39,805 nucleotides of DNA from JAILEN01 sp036723975. Lineage in GTDB: Bacteria; Bacillota; Clostridia; Lachnospirales; Lachnospiraceae. The notes beneath the pieces are model-generated. The model saw nothing but the letters and a program-made list of their open reading frames with translations. It was not told the origin of the DNA and did no database searches. Location of the stretch: the NCBI GenBank assembly GCA_036723975.1, contig DAIMGJ010000019.1, positions 1 through 39,805 on the forward strand, read 5' to 3'. The translations under genes were made by a program, and so were the position numbers. Below are positions 14,355-23,910 of the stretch, in pieces (position 1 is the stretch's first letter; each line of letters begins with the position of its first letter).

Positions 14355-17048
14355 CTATTTTGCATCATACCATGTAAAACCGTCGTGCATATCGATTTCT
14401 AAAGGAACCAAAAGGTCCATTGCATGATGCATTTCTTCTTCTAATATTTGATGCACTTTTTCAACTTCCGACTCCTTTGCCTCGATTAAAAGCTCATCGT
14501 GAACCTGTAAAATAAGCCGAGACTCCAAGCCCTCAGCAATCAAACGATCGTGCACCCGATTCATGGCAATCTTGATAATATCCGCCGCGCTTCCCTGAAT
14601 CGGGGAATTCATAGCTATACGCTCTCCAAAACTTCTCTGCATAAAGTTTCCGGAGGATAATTCCGGTACCGGACGCCGACGATTTAATATGGTTAAACAA
14701 TACCCCTTTTCCTTTGCCGAATCAATCATTTCATCCAGGAAAATCTTTAATTTCGGATAGGCTTTGTAATAGTCATCTATATACTTTTGGGCATCTTTTC
14801 GTGAAATATTTAAATCCTGTCCCAAACCGAAAGAGGAAATACCATAAACAATACCAAAGTTTACTGCTTTCGCATTTCTTCGTTGAAGTTCCGTTACCTC
14901 TTCAAATGGTGTATGGAAGACCAATGCTGCGGTAGAACGATGAATATCCTTATTCTCACGGTAGGCCTGAATCAGATTCTCATCCCCAGACATGTGGGCA
15001 AGTACACGAAGCTCAATCTGGGAATAATCCGCATCTACAAAAATATAGCCCTCCTTTGGATAAAACACCTTTCTAATCTGCTTACCAAGTTCCAAACGAA
15101 CCGGAATATTTTGCAGATTCGGCTCCGTACTGGAAAGGCGACCGGTGGCTGTTACCATCTGCTGGAAGGTAGTATGAATTCGGCCATCGGATTCAATACA
15201 CTTATCCAAACCATCTGCATACGTAGACTTTAATTTACTAAGTGTGCGATACTCCAAAATATCCTTTACAATCGGATAATCGTCCGCAAGCTTCTCCAAC
15301 ACATCCGCAGCCGTGGAATATCCGGTTTTTGTCTTCTTTCCGCCGGAAAGTCCCATCTTTTCAAACAGGATTACGCCAAGCTGTTTGGGGGAGTTGATAT
15401 TGAACTCTTCCCCTGCTGCTTCGTAAATAGAGGCTTCCAGTTTTGATATCCCTTCTGCCAGCGTTTTCCCGTAGTTTTCCAGTTCTTTACGATTGCAGAT
15501 AATGCCCTCACGCTCCATATCGTACAGCGTAAATACTAAAGGGAAGTCCACATCATAATACAAATCATACATATCCACATTCTTTAATTCATCATTTAAT
15601 TTATCAAATGACGTTACGGATACATATGCATCATAGCAAACATACTGACAAAACTTTTCCAAATCCTTTGCAGCAACACTTGGCTTATCCTTGCCAAACA
15701 AATCCTGATAAGAAGGAATCATCAAGGACATATAATTCTTTGCAAGATCTGCCGCCCGGTAACCGGAAACAATGGGATTCAAAAGATAGGCTGCCAAAGC
15801 AACATCATAGAACCCCTCGGTTTTTCTTGCCTTACGCAGTTGTGTCAATGACTCATACAATGCCTGTCCCAGATCCGACTTGGAATAATATAATTTAGTA
15901 TATGTAGATTTAATATCGTTGATTGCAAGCGTAACATTCTTTTGAATCAGCATTTCCCCAAGTTCAGACAAAGCTGTGGGATGGAAACAGCAATCCGGCA
16001 AGAAAAGACTGATCGTCTGATTTGAAACAGCAACACCGCAAAGCTCTCCGGTCTCGTCAAAAGCGGTTGCTAATCCCAACACCAATCCTTCCATGTTCTC
16101 GATGGCATTTAAGAACTCATCTGCAGAATCGCATTTCTTAAATGTTGATATAATATCATCGTTTTGTGGTGCCGATACATCGAAGCGTCCCAAGATATTT
16201 TTTAATTCCCATTCTTTGCAAAGCAGATATGCTTCCGGCGTAAAGATATCTTTCAAAACCGCATCGTGAAAATCAAACTCCACTTCCGCTTCCAAGGAAA
16301 TGGTAGCAAGCCACTTGCTTTCCACCGCCTGATCCCAAAACTCTACTATATTTTTGGAGGCACGGGGCGGTTTTACATTTGCCGCATCTGCGTGCACCGC
16401 ATCAATAGAGTGATACTGCTGAATCAAAGCATATGCTGTCTTTTCTCCAATTCCCGGCACTCCCGGAATGTTATCGGAAGAATCTCCCATTAATGCCTTT
16501 ACATCAATAAACTCCAGCGGTGTCACTCCTGTCTTTTCCGTAAAATCAGAAGCGTAGTAATACTCTACTTCCGTTCCGGTGGCTTTGGTTCTCGGAAGGG
16601 CGATTTTGATATGATCCGTACAAAGCTGCAAAAGGTCCCGATCTCCGGAAACAATGGTTACTTCCATACCTTCCTGTTCCGCACGATGCGCCACTGTACC
16701 TAAAATATCATCCGCTTCCCATCCGGCTTTGGTGATGACCGGAATATTCATGGCACAAAGCAATTTTTGAATCATTGGGACCTGCTGTTTTAGTTCCGGT
16801 TGCATCGGCTTTCTGGTGCCCTTGTAGTCTTTATAACGAACATGGCGAAACGTAGGTTCAGAACGGTCAAATGCCACCATAAATAAATCGGGCTCTTCCG
16901 ATTCGAACAGTTTAAACATAATATTTAAAAAACCATATACTGCATTGGTATGGACTCCGGCTGCATTGGTAAGATCCGGGACACCGTAAAATGCTCGATT
17001 TAAGATACTGTGCCCATCCATTAACAGCAGTTTTTTGTTTTCACCCAT
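14355..17048 (-). CDS. polA: DNA polymerase I
   Basis: An 897-residue family A polymerase for Okazaki fragment processing and repair. Residues 1-290 are the 5'-3' exonuclease (LLMDGHSILNRAFYG, GWEADDILGT, GDRDLLQL, MGDSSDNIPGVPGIG). Residues about 300-480 occupy the 3'-5' exonuclease position but lack the DxE metal ligands (GLVLGLATAFDETGE), so proofreading is probably absent, as in Bacillus and Taq enzymes. The polymerase domain has motif A (VDADYSQIELRVLAHMS), motif B (RRNAKAVNFGIVYGIS) and motif C (LQVHDELLIEA). The start is an ATG with GGAGACG upstream. It lies 24 bases after the aminopeptidase gene. Confidence 0.97.
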   Translation of the reverse strand: MGENKKLLLMDGHSILNRAFYGVPDLTNAAGVHTNAVYGFLNIMFKLFESEEPDLFMVAFDRSEPTFRHVRYKDYKGTRKPMQPELKQQVPMIQKLLCAMNIPVITKAGWEADDILGTVAHRAEQEGMEVTIVSGDRDLLQLCTDHIKIALPRTKATGTEVEYYYASDFTEKTGVTPLEFIDVKALMGDSSDNIPGVPGIGEKTAYALIQQYHSIDAVHADAANVKPPRASKNIVEFWDQAVESKWLATISLEAEVEFDFHDAVLKDIFTPEAYLLCKEWELKNILGRFDVSAPQNDDIISTFKKCDSADEFLNAIENMEGLVLGLATAFDETGELCGVAVSNQTISLFLPDCCFHPTALSELGEMLIQKNVTLAINDIKSTYTKLYYSKSDLGQALYESLTQLRKARKTEGFYDVALAAYLLNPIVSGYRAADLAKNYMSLMIPSYQDLFGKDKPSVAAKDLEKFCQYVCYDAYVSVTSFDKLNDELKNVDMYDLYYDVDFPLVFTLYDMEREGIICNRKELENYGKTLAEGISKLEASIYEAAGEEFNINSPKQLGVILFEKMGLSGGKKTKTGYSTAADVLEKLADDYPIVKDILEYRTLSKLKSTYADGLDKCIESDGRIHTTFQQMVTATGRLSSTEPNLQNIPVRLELGKQIRKVFYPKEGYIFVDADYSQIELRVLAHMSGDENLIQAYRENKDIHRSTAALVFHTPFEEVTELQRRNAKAVNFGIVYGISSFGLGQDLNISRKDAQKYIDDYYKAYPKLKIFLDEMIDSAKEKGYCLTILNRRRPVPELSSGNFMQRSFGERIAMNSPIQGSAADIIKIAMNRVHDRLIAEGLESRLILQVHDELLIEAKESEVEKVHQILEEEMHHAMDLLVPLEIDMHDGFTWYDAK

Positions 17049-17072
17049 TGTTTCGTCTCCAACTCTTTTCTT

Positions 17073-18860
17073 TTATAAAGGCTTTGTAACCTTCTTTAAC
17101 CAAGCCGCTTCCTCCTTGGTCAAATAAGGAGAAATCTTTTCATATACAGCTGCGTGATAATCATTTAATGCTTTTCTCTCCAAATGTGTCAACTCATCAA
17201 CATTAATCGCTTCCACTTCAAAGGGAGTAAAGGTCAGCTGTTCAAACTTGTAGAACTGACCATATTCCGTCTTTTGGTCTTCTACGCACAAAAGCTCGTT
17301 TTCAATTCGAATACCATAACCGTCTTCCACATAAAGCCCCGGTTCGTCGGTTGTAATCATACCCGGCTGTAATTCCCAGACCTTGCTCTTGTCCAAAACT
17401 TTCCAACGGAATCCCTGAGGGCCTTCGTGAACGCTTAAAATATGTCCCACACCATGTCCGGTTCCGCAACGATAATCCAATCCTTCATCCCAAACCGGTC
17501 CACGGGCCAAAATATCAAGGTTCTGGCCAATGCATCCTTTTGGAAAATGTGCTTCCTGAAGGCGAAGATTGCAACGGACCACAGTTGTATAGGCATGCTT
17601 TTCTTCCTCGGTCAAAGGTCCTACCGCAATGGTTCTTGTGATATCGGTGGTTCCTTCCAGATAATGTCCGCCGGAATCCACCAAAAGAAAGCTCTTATTC
17701 AAAATCTCAGCATTGTGCTCCTCGGTTGCGCTATAATGCATCATTGCAGCATTCGGACCGTAAGCTGAAATGGTATCGAAAGAAACATCAAGGAAGTTCT
17801 TCTGCTCTTTGCGGTACTCCAAAAGTACATCAGATGCTGACATCTCCGTAATCTTTTTCTTTCCAACATTTTTCTTTAGCCAGTAAATAAACTTCGTTAC
17901 AGCCACACCGTCTTTGATATGTGCTTCCTTGGTGTTTTTAATCTCTGTTTTGTTTTTAATTGCTCTGGCAATTTCAGTAGGATTATAATCCTCCACAAAC
18001 TGTGTCTTTGCCGGGAAGCTCTTTATAAGTGCAACATTTACAATGGCAGGGTCAATCAAAACCTTCTTTGCAGTTTCCTTTGCCAGGTCTTTGTAGATTT
18101 CATCATAGTTCTTAATAACTACCTTGTTGTCTTCCAAATATTTTGCAACCTTCTTATCGATTGCTTCGGTAAACGCATATAATACGCACTTATTCTGCTT
18201 CACGTAAACATAAGACATAAATACCGGAACGGATGCAATGTCATTTGCTCTCAAGTTCAAAAGCCATGCATTATCATACAAGCAGGTAAGAAGATGCGCA
18301 TCCGCACCTTTTTCCTTCATGACCTTGCGGAGATTCGTAAGTTTTTCCTCCAATGTGACGCCGGCATATTTTTTCTGCAGCACCCATAAAGAGGTCTTTG
18401 GCAGACTTGGACGCTCTTTCCAAATCTTGTCGATTAAGTTTTTCTTTACATTGATTTTTGCCTTGTTTTCCTTGGCAATCGCCTCATACTTACGATGATT
18501 TGCAAGTGAAATCACACGTCCGTCATATCCAAGTGTCTGGTTTGCTTTTAAATTCTTTTTGATATATTCAAAAACAGTAGGAACTCCTTCTTCTCCCATT
18601 TCAAAAAGAGTGGTTCCGCTTCCCTTTAACTCACGCTTTGCCTGAATAAAAAATCTTCCGTCTGTCCAAAGACCGGATTTTGTCTGTGTAACCACAACCG
18701 TTGCATTTTCTCCGGTGAATCCGGTTAAAAACTCGGTCTCTTTAAAATAATCCGTTACATACTCGGATGCATGAAAATCCGACATTGGAATCAGATACAT
18801 ATCGATCTTGTTTTTTTTCATTTCAGCACGAAGTGCTTCCAAACGTTTCTTTGTTTCCAT
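17073..18860 (-). CDS. pepP: Xaa-Pro aminopeptidase (M24B, aminopeptidase P family, long form)
   Basis: A 595-residue cytoplasmic metallopeptidase releasing N-terminal residues next to proline. Two creatinase N-terminal-like domains (residues 1-300) precede the pita-bread catalytic domain. Metal ligands are visible in LLVDSGGHYLEGTTDITRT, GHGVGHILSVHEGP, TDEPGLYVEDGYG and RIENELL. The length matches the eukaryote-like long APP form common in Firmicutes. The start is the ATG with AGAAGGAAAAA upstream; an in-frame longer version would overlap the upstream gene's coding end and has no ribosome binding site. It lies 13 bases after the beta-CASP gene. Confidence 0.95.
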   Translation of the reverse strand: METKKRLEALRAEMKKNKIDMYLIPMSDFHASEYVTDYFKETEFLTGFTGENATVVVTQTKSGLWTDGRFFIQAKRELKGSGTTLFEMGEEGVPTVFEYIKKNLKANQTLGYDGRVISLANHRKYEAIAKENKAKINVKKNLIDKIWKERPSLPKTSLWVLQKKYAGVTLEEKLTNLRKVMKEKGADAHLLTCLYDNAWLLNLRANDIASVPVFMSYVYVKQNKCVLYAFTEAIDKKVAKYLEDNKVVIKNYDEIYKDLAKETAKKVLIDPAIVNVALIKSFPAKTQFVEDYNPTEIARAIKNKTEIKNTKEAHIKDGVAVTKFIYWLKKNVGKKKITEMSASDVLLEYRKEQKNFLDVSFDTISAYGPNAAMMHYSATEEHNAEILNKSFLLVDSGGHYLEGTTDITRTIAVGPLTEEEKHAYTTVVRCNLRLQEAHFPKGCIGQNLDILARGPVWDEGLDYRCGTGHGVGHILSVHEGPQGFRWKVLDKSKVWELQPGMITTDEPGLYVEDGYGIRIENELLCVEDQKTEYGQFYKFEQLTFTPFEVEAINVDELTHLERKALNDYHAAVYEKISPYLTKEEAAWLKKVTKPL

Positions 18861-18873
18861 TTTTTCCTTCTTT

Positions 18874-20514
18874 CTATCTATCCCACTTATCGCTAAGTGC
18901 TGTAATCTGATCTGCAAACTTAGCCAAATCCTTGTTTGCCATACCTTCGCATTTTTCAATCACATGCATAAGGCGCTGACCGGCTGCAAGAAGTCTTGCA
19001 AACACATTAGAACTTGGTTTAAGGCTTGATTGCTTCTTTTCTTTTGCTACCTTACTGCCTTCGGAAATCATTCGTCCGGTAATTAAGTCAAATCCATCAC
19101 CGGAATACGGCGCATAGGTATCATATCCAAAGGTAGCCTGCACATCTTTTGCAAACGCATCTACCACATCATCATCGCCATGAACGATAAAAACTTTCTT
19201 TGGCGGATGCTCTTTATAACATCCCACCCAGTTTAAAAGTCCTTCTTTATCTGCATGACCGCTGATACCCGGAAGGTTTTCGATACGGCAATTTACGGAA
19301 ACGGTCTCACCAAAAAGTCTGGCTTCCGTCCCCCCATTTAACAAATGATGTCCCAGGGTTCCCGGCACCTGATATCCCACAAATAAAACCGTGGACTCTT
19401 CTCTCCAAAGATTATGCTTTAAATGATGTCGAATACGACCTGCCTCGCACATTCCGGAAGCGGAAATAATTACCTTTGGCTGCTTATCAGAGTTGATCAT
19501 TTTTGATTCATCAGGAGAAACCGCCACCCGAAGTCCCGGGAAGGTAATGGGGTTAATGCCCTTTTCCACCATGGAAAGTGCTTCCTCATCAAAGCATTCC
19601 TTTATATTGGAGTTAAAAATATGGGTAGCTTCCACAGCCAGCGGAGAATCCATATATACCGGAAAGTTATCGTGTCCGACAACTAGGTTTTCCTCTTTTA
19701 TCTTTCTTAAAAAATATAACATTTCCTGGGTACGACCCACAGAAAATGCCGGAATTACAAGATTTCCACCCTTATCCAGCGTTTCCTGTAACACCTTTGC
19801 CAAGGCATGACCGAAATCCGGCAGTTCTCCTCGCACGCGGTTTCCGTAAGTGGATTCCATAATGACATAATCCGCTTCATGGAAAAAGCAGGGATCCTTT
19901 ATCAGTGGTCGATTGGGTGTACCGATATCGCCGGAGAAAACGACTTTACGTTCTACTATACCGTGGTTGGAAGTACCACCGTACCCGTCTTCATCCGTCT
20001 CCCGCAAAATAAACTCAATGCTTGAAGAACCCAAAAGATGTCCGGCATCAATAAAGCGAATGGAAATCTCATCACAGATTTCATACTCCTCATCATAAAA
20101 GCAGGGCTTAAAATACTCCATGGTGTTTATCGCGTCTTCCACTGTATACATGGGCGTCACTTCGGATTTTCCCGCACGCTTTGCCTTACGGTTTTTCCAT
20201 TCTGCTTCAAACTCCTGAATATGCGCGGAATCCTTTAACATAATCCGGCAAAGCTCCATGGTCGCCTGGGTAGAATAAATGGAACCGCGAAATCCATGGG
20301 AATACAAAAGAGGTAAAAGTCCGGAATGATCGATATGGGCATGGGTTATAAACACATAATCAATCTCAGACGCATTTACGGGAATCTCCTGGTTCTCGTA
20401 AAGATCCGGACCTTGCTCCATACCACAATCCACCAAAAACTTACGTTTTCCTACCTCAACATAATGACAGCTTCCTGTCACCTCATGATCTGCACCCAAA
20501 AATTTTATAATCAT
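18874..20514 (-). CDS. Metallo-beta-lactamase/beta-CASP RNase-like hydrolase
   Basis: A 546-residue protein with the MBL zinc motif HAHIDHSG, the distal ligands GHLLGSSS and SGDIGTPNRPL, and the beta-CASP features VIMESTYGNR, VIISASGMCEAGRIRHHL and GHADKEGLLNW. It belongs to the Ysh1/CPSF-73-like RNA-processing exonuclease family (COG1236), distinct from RNase J by length and lack of its C-terminal domain. It is expected to process RNA in the cytoplasm; the substrate is unknown. A C-terminal helical extension (about 470-546) is unassigned. The ribosome binding site (GGAGATAAGG) directly abuts the T-tract of the ftsZ terminator, so no space for a promoter exists between them. Confidence 0.92.
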   Translation of the reverse strand: MIIKFLGADHEVTGSCHYVEVGKRKFLVDCGMEQGPDLYENQEIPVNASEIDYVFITHAHIDHSGLLPLLYSHGFRGSIYSTQATMELCRIMLKDSAHIQEFEAEWKNRKAKRAGKSEVTPMYTVEDAINTMEYFKPCFYDEEYEICDEISIRFIDAGHLLGSSSIEFILRETDEDGYGGTSNHGIVERKVVFSGDIGTPNRPLIKDPCFFHEADYVIMESTYGNRVRGELPDFGHALAKVLQETLDKGGNLVIPAFSVGRTQEMLYFLRKIKEENLVVGHDNFPVYMDSPLAVEATHIFNSNIKECFDEEALSMVEKGINPITFPGLRVAVSPDESKMINSDKQPKVIISASGMCEAGRIRHHLKHNLWREESTVLFVGYQVPGTLGHHLLNGGTEARLFGETVSVNCRIENLPGISGHADKEGLLNWVGCYKEHPPKKVFIVHGDDDVVDAFAKDVQATFGYDTYAPYSGDGFDLITGRMISEGSKVAKEKKQSSLKPSSNVFARLLAAGQRLMHVIEKCEGMANKDLAKFADQITALSDKWDR

Positions 20515-20525
20515 ACCTTATCTCC

Positions 20526-20556
20526 AAAAAATTAGGAGCCAGCGTGTGCTGACTCC
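20526..20556 (-). terminator. Intrinsic terminator of the dcw cluster after ftsZ
   Basis: The minus-strand GGAGTCAGC-ACAC-GCTGGCTCC (9 bp, one G-U) is followed by TAATTTTTT. The last Ts run into the GGAGATAAGG ribosome binding site of the next gene. Confidence 0.88.
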
Positions 20557-20575
20557 CAAAAAACGTTCATGTAAA

Positions 20576-21871
20576 TTATTTTTTTGTGTTCTTTAAGAAA
20601 TCAGGAACTTTGATGTTTTCCTGCTTCACTGTACTCTGTGGCTGAACCGGTCTCTGTAAAGAATTAAACTGTGTCTGCGGTGTAGCCTGTGGTTGAACTC
20701 CCGGCTGGACAGGATGTGTACCTACCGGCGTAGCAGGAGTCGGATTCGTAACCTGTGGCTGAACCGGAGTGGTCGGAACCGTCGGTCTCTGACCGAACTG
20801 TGACTGAGTTCTTGCTGCCTGAACACGATTGTTTGCACTACGGAATGCAACATTTTGTGCGGAAGATGTTCCCTGTGTCGGATAGGAAAGTCCCGGGAAA
20901 ACGGAACCTGCTACAGGCTCATCTTCAGGAAGTCCTGTTGCAATAATAGTTGCAACTACCTGATCATCCGCATCCGGATTCTCAACAATACCAACAAATG
21001 TATTTGTATCATCACCGGTAAGATCCTCGATATACTGAGAAGCTTCCTGGTAATCCAAAAGTCCCACATTTCCTGACAAGTTGATGATGATGTGACTTGC
21101 ACCTTCGATGGTTGTATCCAAAAGAGGTGAAGAAATCGCCATCTGTACTGCATCAAGAGCTCTGGTGTCTCCCTTACCAACACCGATACCGATGTGAGCA
21201 ATACCCTTGTCCTTCATAACTGTCTGAACATCAGCAAAGTCAAGGTTGATTGTACCGGTATCATTAATAATATCGGTGATTCCTCTGACAGCCTGCTGCA
21301 GTACTTCATCAACAGTCATGAATGCATCGTTGAAAGATGTCTTACGATCGGAAATCTTAAGAACGTTATCATTCGGAATAACAATCAAAGAATCAACATT
21401 TTCTTTAATCTTTGAAATACCTTCCTCTGCACGAACACGGCGGAACTTCTGCTCAAGTGTAAAAGGTTTGGTAACAATACCTACGGTAAGGATACCCTGA
21501 TCCTTTGCAAGCTTTGCAATAACAGGTGCTGCTCCGGTACCGGTTCCACCACCCATACCACAGGTAACGAAAACCATGTTGGCACCCTTGATAGCTGCCT
21601 GAATATCTTCTTCACTTTCCATAGCAGACTGCTCACCAACCTCCGGGTTTCCGCCTGCTCCAAGACCGTGTGTAAGCTTTTCACCAATCTGAATACGCTT
21701 TGGAGCTTTGTTCTTGTCCAGAACCTGCTTATCTGTATTTATAGCCACCAGTTCAACACCGGTAATATTTGTCTCAACCATACGGTTAATGGCATTATTT
21801 CCGCCGCCACCAACACCTATAATGACAATACGGGCATTTCCAGTTGTCTCTTCCGGAATTAACTCTACCAA
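20576..21871 (-). CDS. ftsZ: Cell division tubulin homologue FtsZ
   Basis: A 431-residue GTPase forming the Z-ring. The GTP-binding N-domain shows VIGVGGGGNNAINRM, the tubulin signature GGGTGTGAAP (107-116) and the T7 synergy loop NLDFADVQTVM. After residue 315 comes a long Gln/Pro/Thr-rich disordered linker. It ends in the conserved peptide IKVPDFLKNTKK that binds FtsA- or SepF-type anchors. The start is a TTG eight bases after AGGAGG; an ATG one base from that site reads only four codons to a stop. A promoter at 21959-21987 gives ftsZ its own transcription besides readthrough from ftsQ. ftsA is not adjacent. Confidence 0.98.
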   Translation of the reverse strand: MVELIPEETTGNARIVIIGVGGGGNNAINRMVETNITGVELVAINTDKQVLDKNKAPKRIQIGEKLTHGLGAGGNPEVGEQSAMESEEDIQAAIKGANMVFVTCGMGGGTGTGAAPVIAKLAKDQGILTVGIVTKPFTLEQKFRRVRAEEGISKIKENVDSLIVIPNDNVLKISDRKTSFNDAFMTVDEVLQQAVRGITDIINDTGTINLDFADVQTVMKDKGIAHIGIGVGKGDTRALDAVQMAISSPLLDTTIEGASHIIINLSGNVGLLDYQEASQYIEDLTGDDTNTFVGIVENPDADDQVVATIIATGLPEDEPVAGSVFPGLSYPTQGTSSAQNVAFRSANNRVQAARTQSQFGQRPTVPTTPVQPQVTNPTPATPVGTHPVQPGVQPQATPQTQFNSLQRPVQPQSTVKQENIKVPDFLKNTKK

Positions 21872-21958
21872 AATTCCATCCTCCTCATCATTTCATCTCT
21901 CGCTTTAGTCTATCTCACAAGTAATTGATAATTCTTCTTAATATAAAAACTCTTATTT

Positions 21959-21990
21959 ATAATATAGGTTTTCCACCTAATTTTCAACCT
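21959..21990 (-). promoter_or_regulatory. ftsZ promoter with inverted repeat
   Basis: Minus-strand -35 TTGAAA (21982-21987), 17-bp spacer and -10 TATTAT (21959-21964). The arms ATAGGTT (21963-21969) and AACCTAT (21986-21992) form a 7-bp inverted repeat spanning the promoter, with another ACCTA copy between. The repeat is a possible operator. Confidence 0.65.
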
Positions 21991-22002
21991 ATTTTTATGA
22001 GT

Positions 22003-22779
22003 TTATTCATTTTTTTCAAACACAATATCTCGATTTCCTTCTGTCCAATCCTCAAGATGTAGTGTTCCGCTCATTCCTTGCAGCTGAGGAAGAATGTATT
22101 TTAATCGCAGGATTTTTGCATCTGTGTTTGCGGAGGAGCCAAAATTAATCGTAATTCCTTCACAAGTTAGAAAAATACCTCCCTCGGAGGAAAAATGAAG
22201 TGCCGAAACTCCTATCCCCTGCTCCTTTAAGTTAAGCATGAGGTTTTTTAATTCATTGCCACGTTTTGATTTAAAGGGAAGCGGATCTCCCACAGACAAA
22301 TCCGACAATTCCACATCTTCCATTGTAACCACCGGGACGGTATCAAATACCACATCCGATACTTCCGTCACCACATTGTTTGAGTCAAAGTATACCTGCA
22401 TTCCGGTAACATCCGTCATACGACATACCTTCGCTTTTTCCTTAACGGTAATTTTAAGAGTATTCGGATTTTTCATCCGAACAGTAATGCTCTCCACAAA
22501 AGGAATATCTTTTCTTGGAAAAACCTTGTTTTTCGCCCAAACATACACGCAGTTTTTATCGTATTCCTCCGTAAAAATCATTTCGTTCAACTGCTCGTCC
22601 GTGTAAATAGTCGTACCCTCGTATTCCACTTTTTTTACCGTAAAAAAGATACTGATAATTAAAAAAGCGGATACACCTACAATCGCCACGCCCATCAAAA
22701 CGCCGAAAAGCACGCCGAAAAATCTCTTTATGGATCGTTTTTTTACTTTTTCTTCTACTTTTTTCTTTCTGCTTGACAT
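22003..22779 (-). CDS. ftsQ: Cell division protein FtsQ/DivIB
   Basis: A 258-residue bitopic membrane protein. It has a Lys/Arg-rich cytoplasmic start, one membrane helix at residues 22-48, and an extracellular POTRA domain beginning VKKVEYEGTTIYTDEQLNEM. A beta domain follows, with VRMKNPNTLKITVKEK and HLEDWTEGNRDIVF near the end. It scaffolds FtsL and FtsB/DivIC at the septum and activates FtsW-PBP synthesis. It starts four bases after the ftsW stop with only AAGG next to the ATG, so translational coupling is likely. The position between ftsW and ftsZ is normal for the cluster. Confidence 0.93.
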   Translation of the reverse strand: MSSRKKKVEEKVKKRSIKRFFGVLFGVLMGVAIVGVSAFLIISIFFTVKKVEYEGTTIYTDEQLNEMIFTEEYDKNCVYVWAKNKVFPRKDIPFVESITVRMKNPNTLKITVKEKAKVCRMTDVTGMQVYFDSNNVVTEVSDVVFDTVPVVTMEDVELSDLSVGDPLPFKSKRGNELKNLMLNLKEQGIGVSALHFSSEGGIFLTCEGITINFGSSANTDAKILRLKYILPQLQGMSGTLHLEDWTEGNRDIVFEKNE

Positions 22780-22783
22780 CCTT

Positions 22784-23893
22784 TTATACCGGTTCTATAT
22801 ATTTCGACACGCCAAGTGCCAGTCCTATTTCTGTAAGCAAAACAATAATAGCGGTTCCTCCGTAGCTGATAAAAGGAAGCGTAACTCCCGTATTCGGCAT
22901 AGTATTTGTAACAACCGCAATATTAAAAATCACCTGTAACGCAATGTGTGTCATAACACCGACACAAATAAAGCCTCCGGTCTTATCCGTCGCATTTAGG
23001 GCGATGACCATCAGTCTCCAAATCAAAATCAGATACAAAACAATCACGCAGATTGCACCAAAAAGGCCCAGTTCCTCACAAATAATAGAAAAAATCATAT
23101 CGTTTTTGGCTTCCGGCACAAAGTTCTTCTGAAAGCTTTCTCCTAAGCCTTTTCCAAACAAACCACCGGAACCGATGGCATACAACGCCTGTACCGTCTG
23201 ATATACCGCCTGGTCCGTCGTGGAATAATTCTCCGGATGAAGCCATGCTTCGATACGTGTCATACGATATCCGGCACCCATAAGCAAAATACCTAAAACA
23301 CCAATGATTGCCATCAAAATAAATATTCCAAAGACCTTCAGCTCACGGCTGGCTACAAACAGCATGATAAAGGTTACACCCAGAATAATAATCGCTGTGG
23401 AAAGGTTGGCATAAGCCACCACCGCCACAATAGGAAGTACCAGGCCAAAGACCTTTAGTACATTTTCCGTCCCTTTCAAAACGTTATCTGATTTTGAAAT
23501 CAAAACCGCCAAAAAGAAAATCACGGAAATCTTTGCAAGCTCCGAAGGCTGAACGGACATTCCCGCCACACTAAACCATCTGGCAGAACCGTTTTCCGAT
23601 TTTCCGACGAAAATAACCATTACACAAAGAATCAGCGAGAAAAGATATAGCGGTAACGCAAAATACTTCCACTTTCGATAATCAAATACCGTAAAAAAGA
23701 TCAGTCCCGCAAATCCGATAGCTGCGGAAATCAGCTGTTTACGAACATATAGCAGTCCGTCTCCAAATCGAAAGGTGGCATTGTATGCGCTGGTGGAATA
23801 AATCATAACCAAACCAAAGGCCACCAGCATAACCACGCAAATCAGCAATCCGAAATCAAAATATTGAATTTTCAATCGGTTGTTCTTTGACAT
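22784..23893 (-). CDS. ftsW: Septal peptidoglycan glycosyltransferase FtsW (SEDS family)
   Basis: A 369-residue, ten-helix SEDS protein that polymerises lipid II at the septum with its cognate class B PBP. Characteristic stretches are SARWFSVAGMSVQPSELAK, GAGYRMTRIEAWLHPE, GGLFGKGLGESFQK, ENDMIFS-like KNDMIFSIICEELGLFGA and the C-terminal LPFISYGGTAI. FtsW, RodA and SpoVE are close; the cluster context favours FtsW. It lies 17 bases after murD. No murG lies between ftsW and ftsQ, where related genomes often have it. Confidence 0.95.
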   Translation of the reverse strand: MSKNNRLKIQYFDFGLLICVVMLVAFGLVMIYSTSAYNATFRFGDGLLYVRKQLISAAIGFAGLIFFTVFDYRKWKYFALPLYLFSLILCVMVIFVGKSENGSARWFSVAGMSVQPSELAKISVIFFLAVLISKSDNVLKGTENVLKVFGLVLPIVAVVAYANLSTAIIILGVTFIMLFVASRELKVFGIFILMAIIGVLGILLMGAGYRMTRIEAWLHPENYSTTDQAVYQTVQALYAIGSGGLFGKGLGESFQKNFVPEAKNDMIFSIICEELGLFGAICVIVLYLILIWRLMVIALNATDKTGGFICVGVMTHIALQVIFNIAVVTNTMPNTGVTLPFISYGGTAIIVLLTEIGLALGVSKYIEPV

Positions 23894-23910
23894 TAAATAC
23901 TCCTCAAATA

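Noticed and set aside
18861..18959. Longer N-terminus for the aminopeptidase P gene
   Set aside because: It would overlap the end of the upstream beta-CASP gene and lacks a ribosome binding site, while the ATG at 18858-18860 has AAGGA at proper distance.
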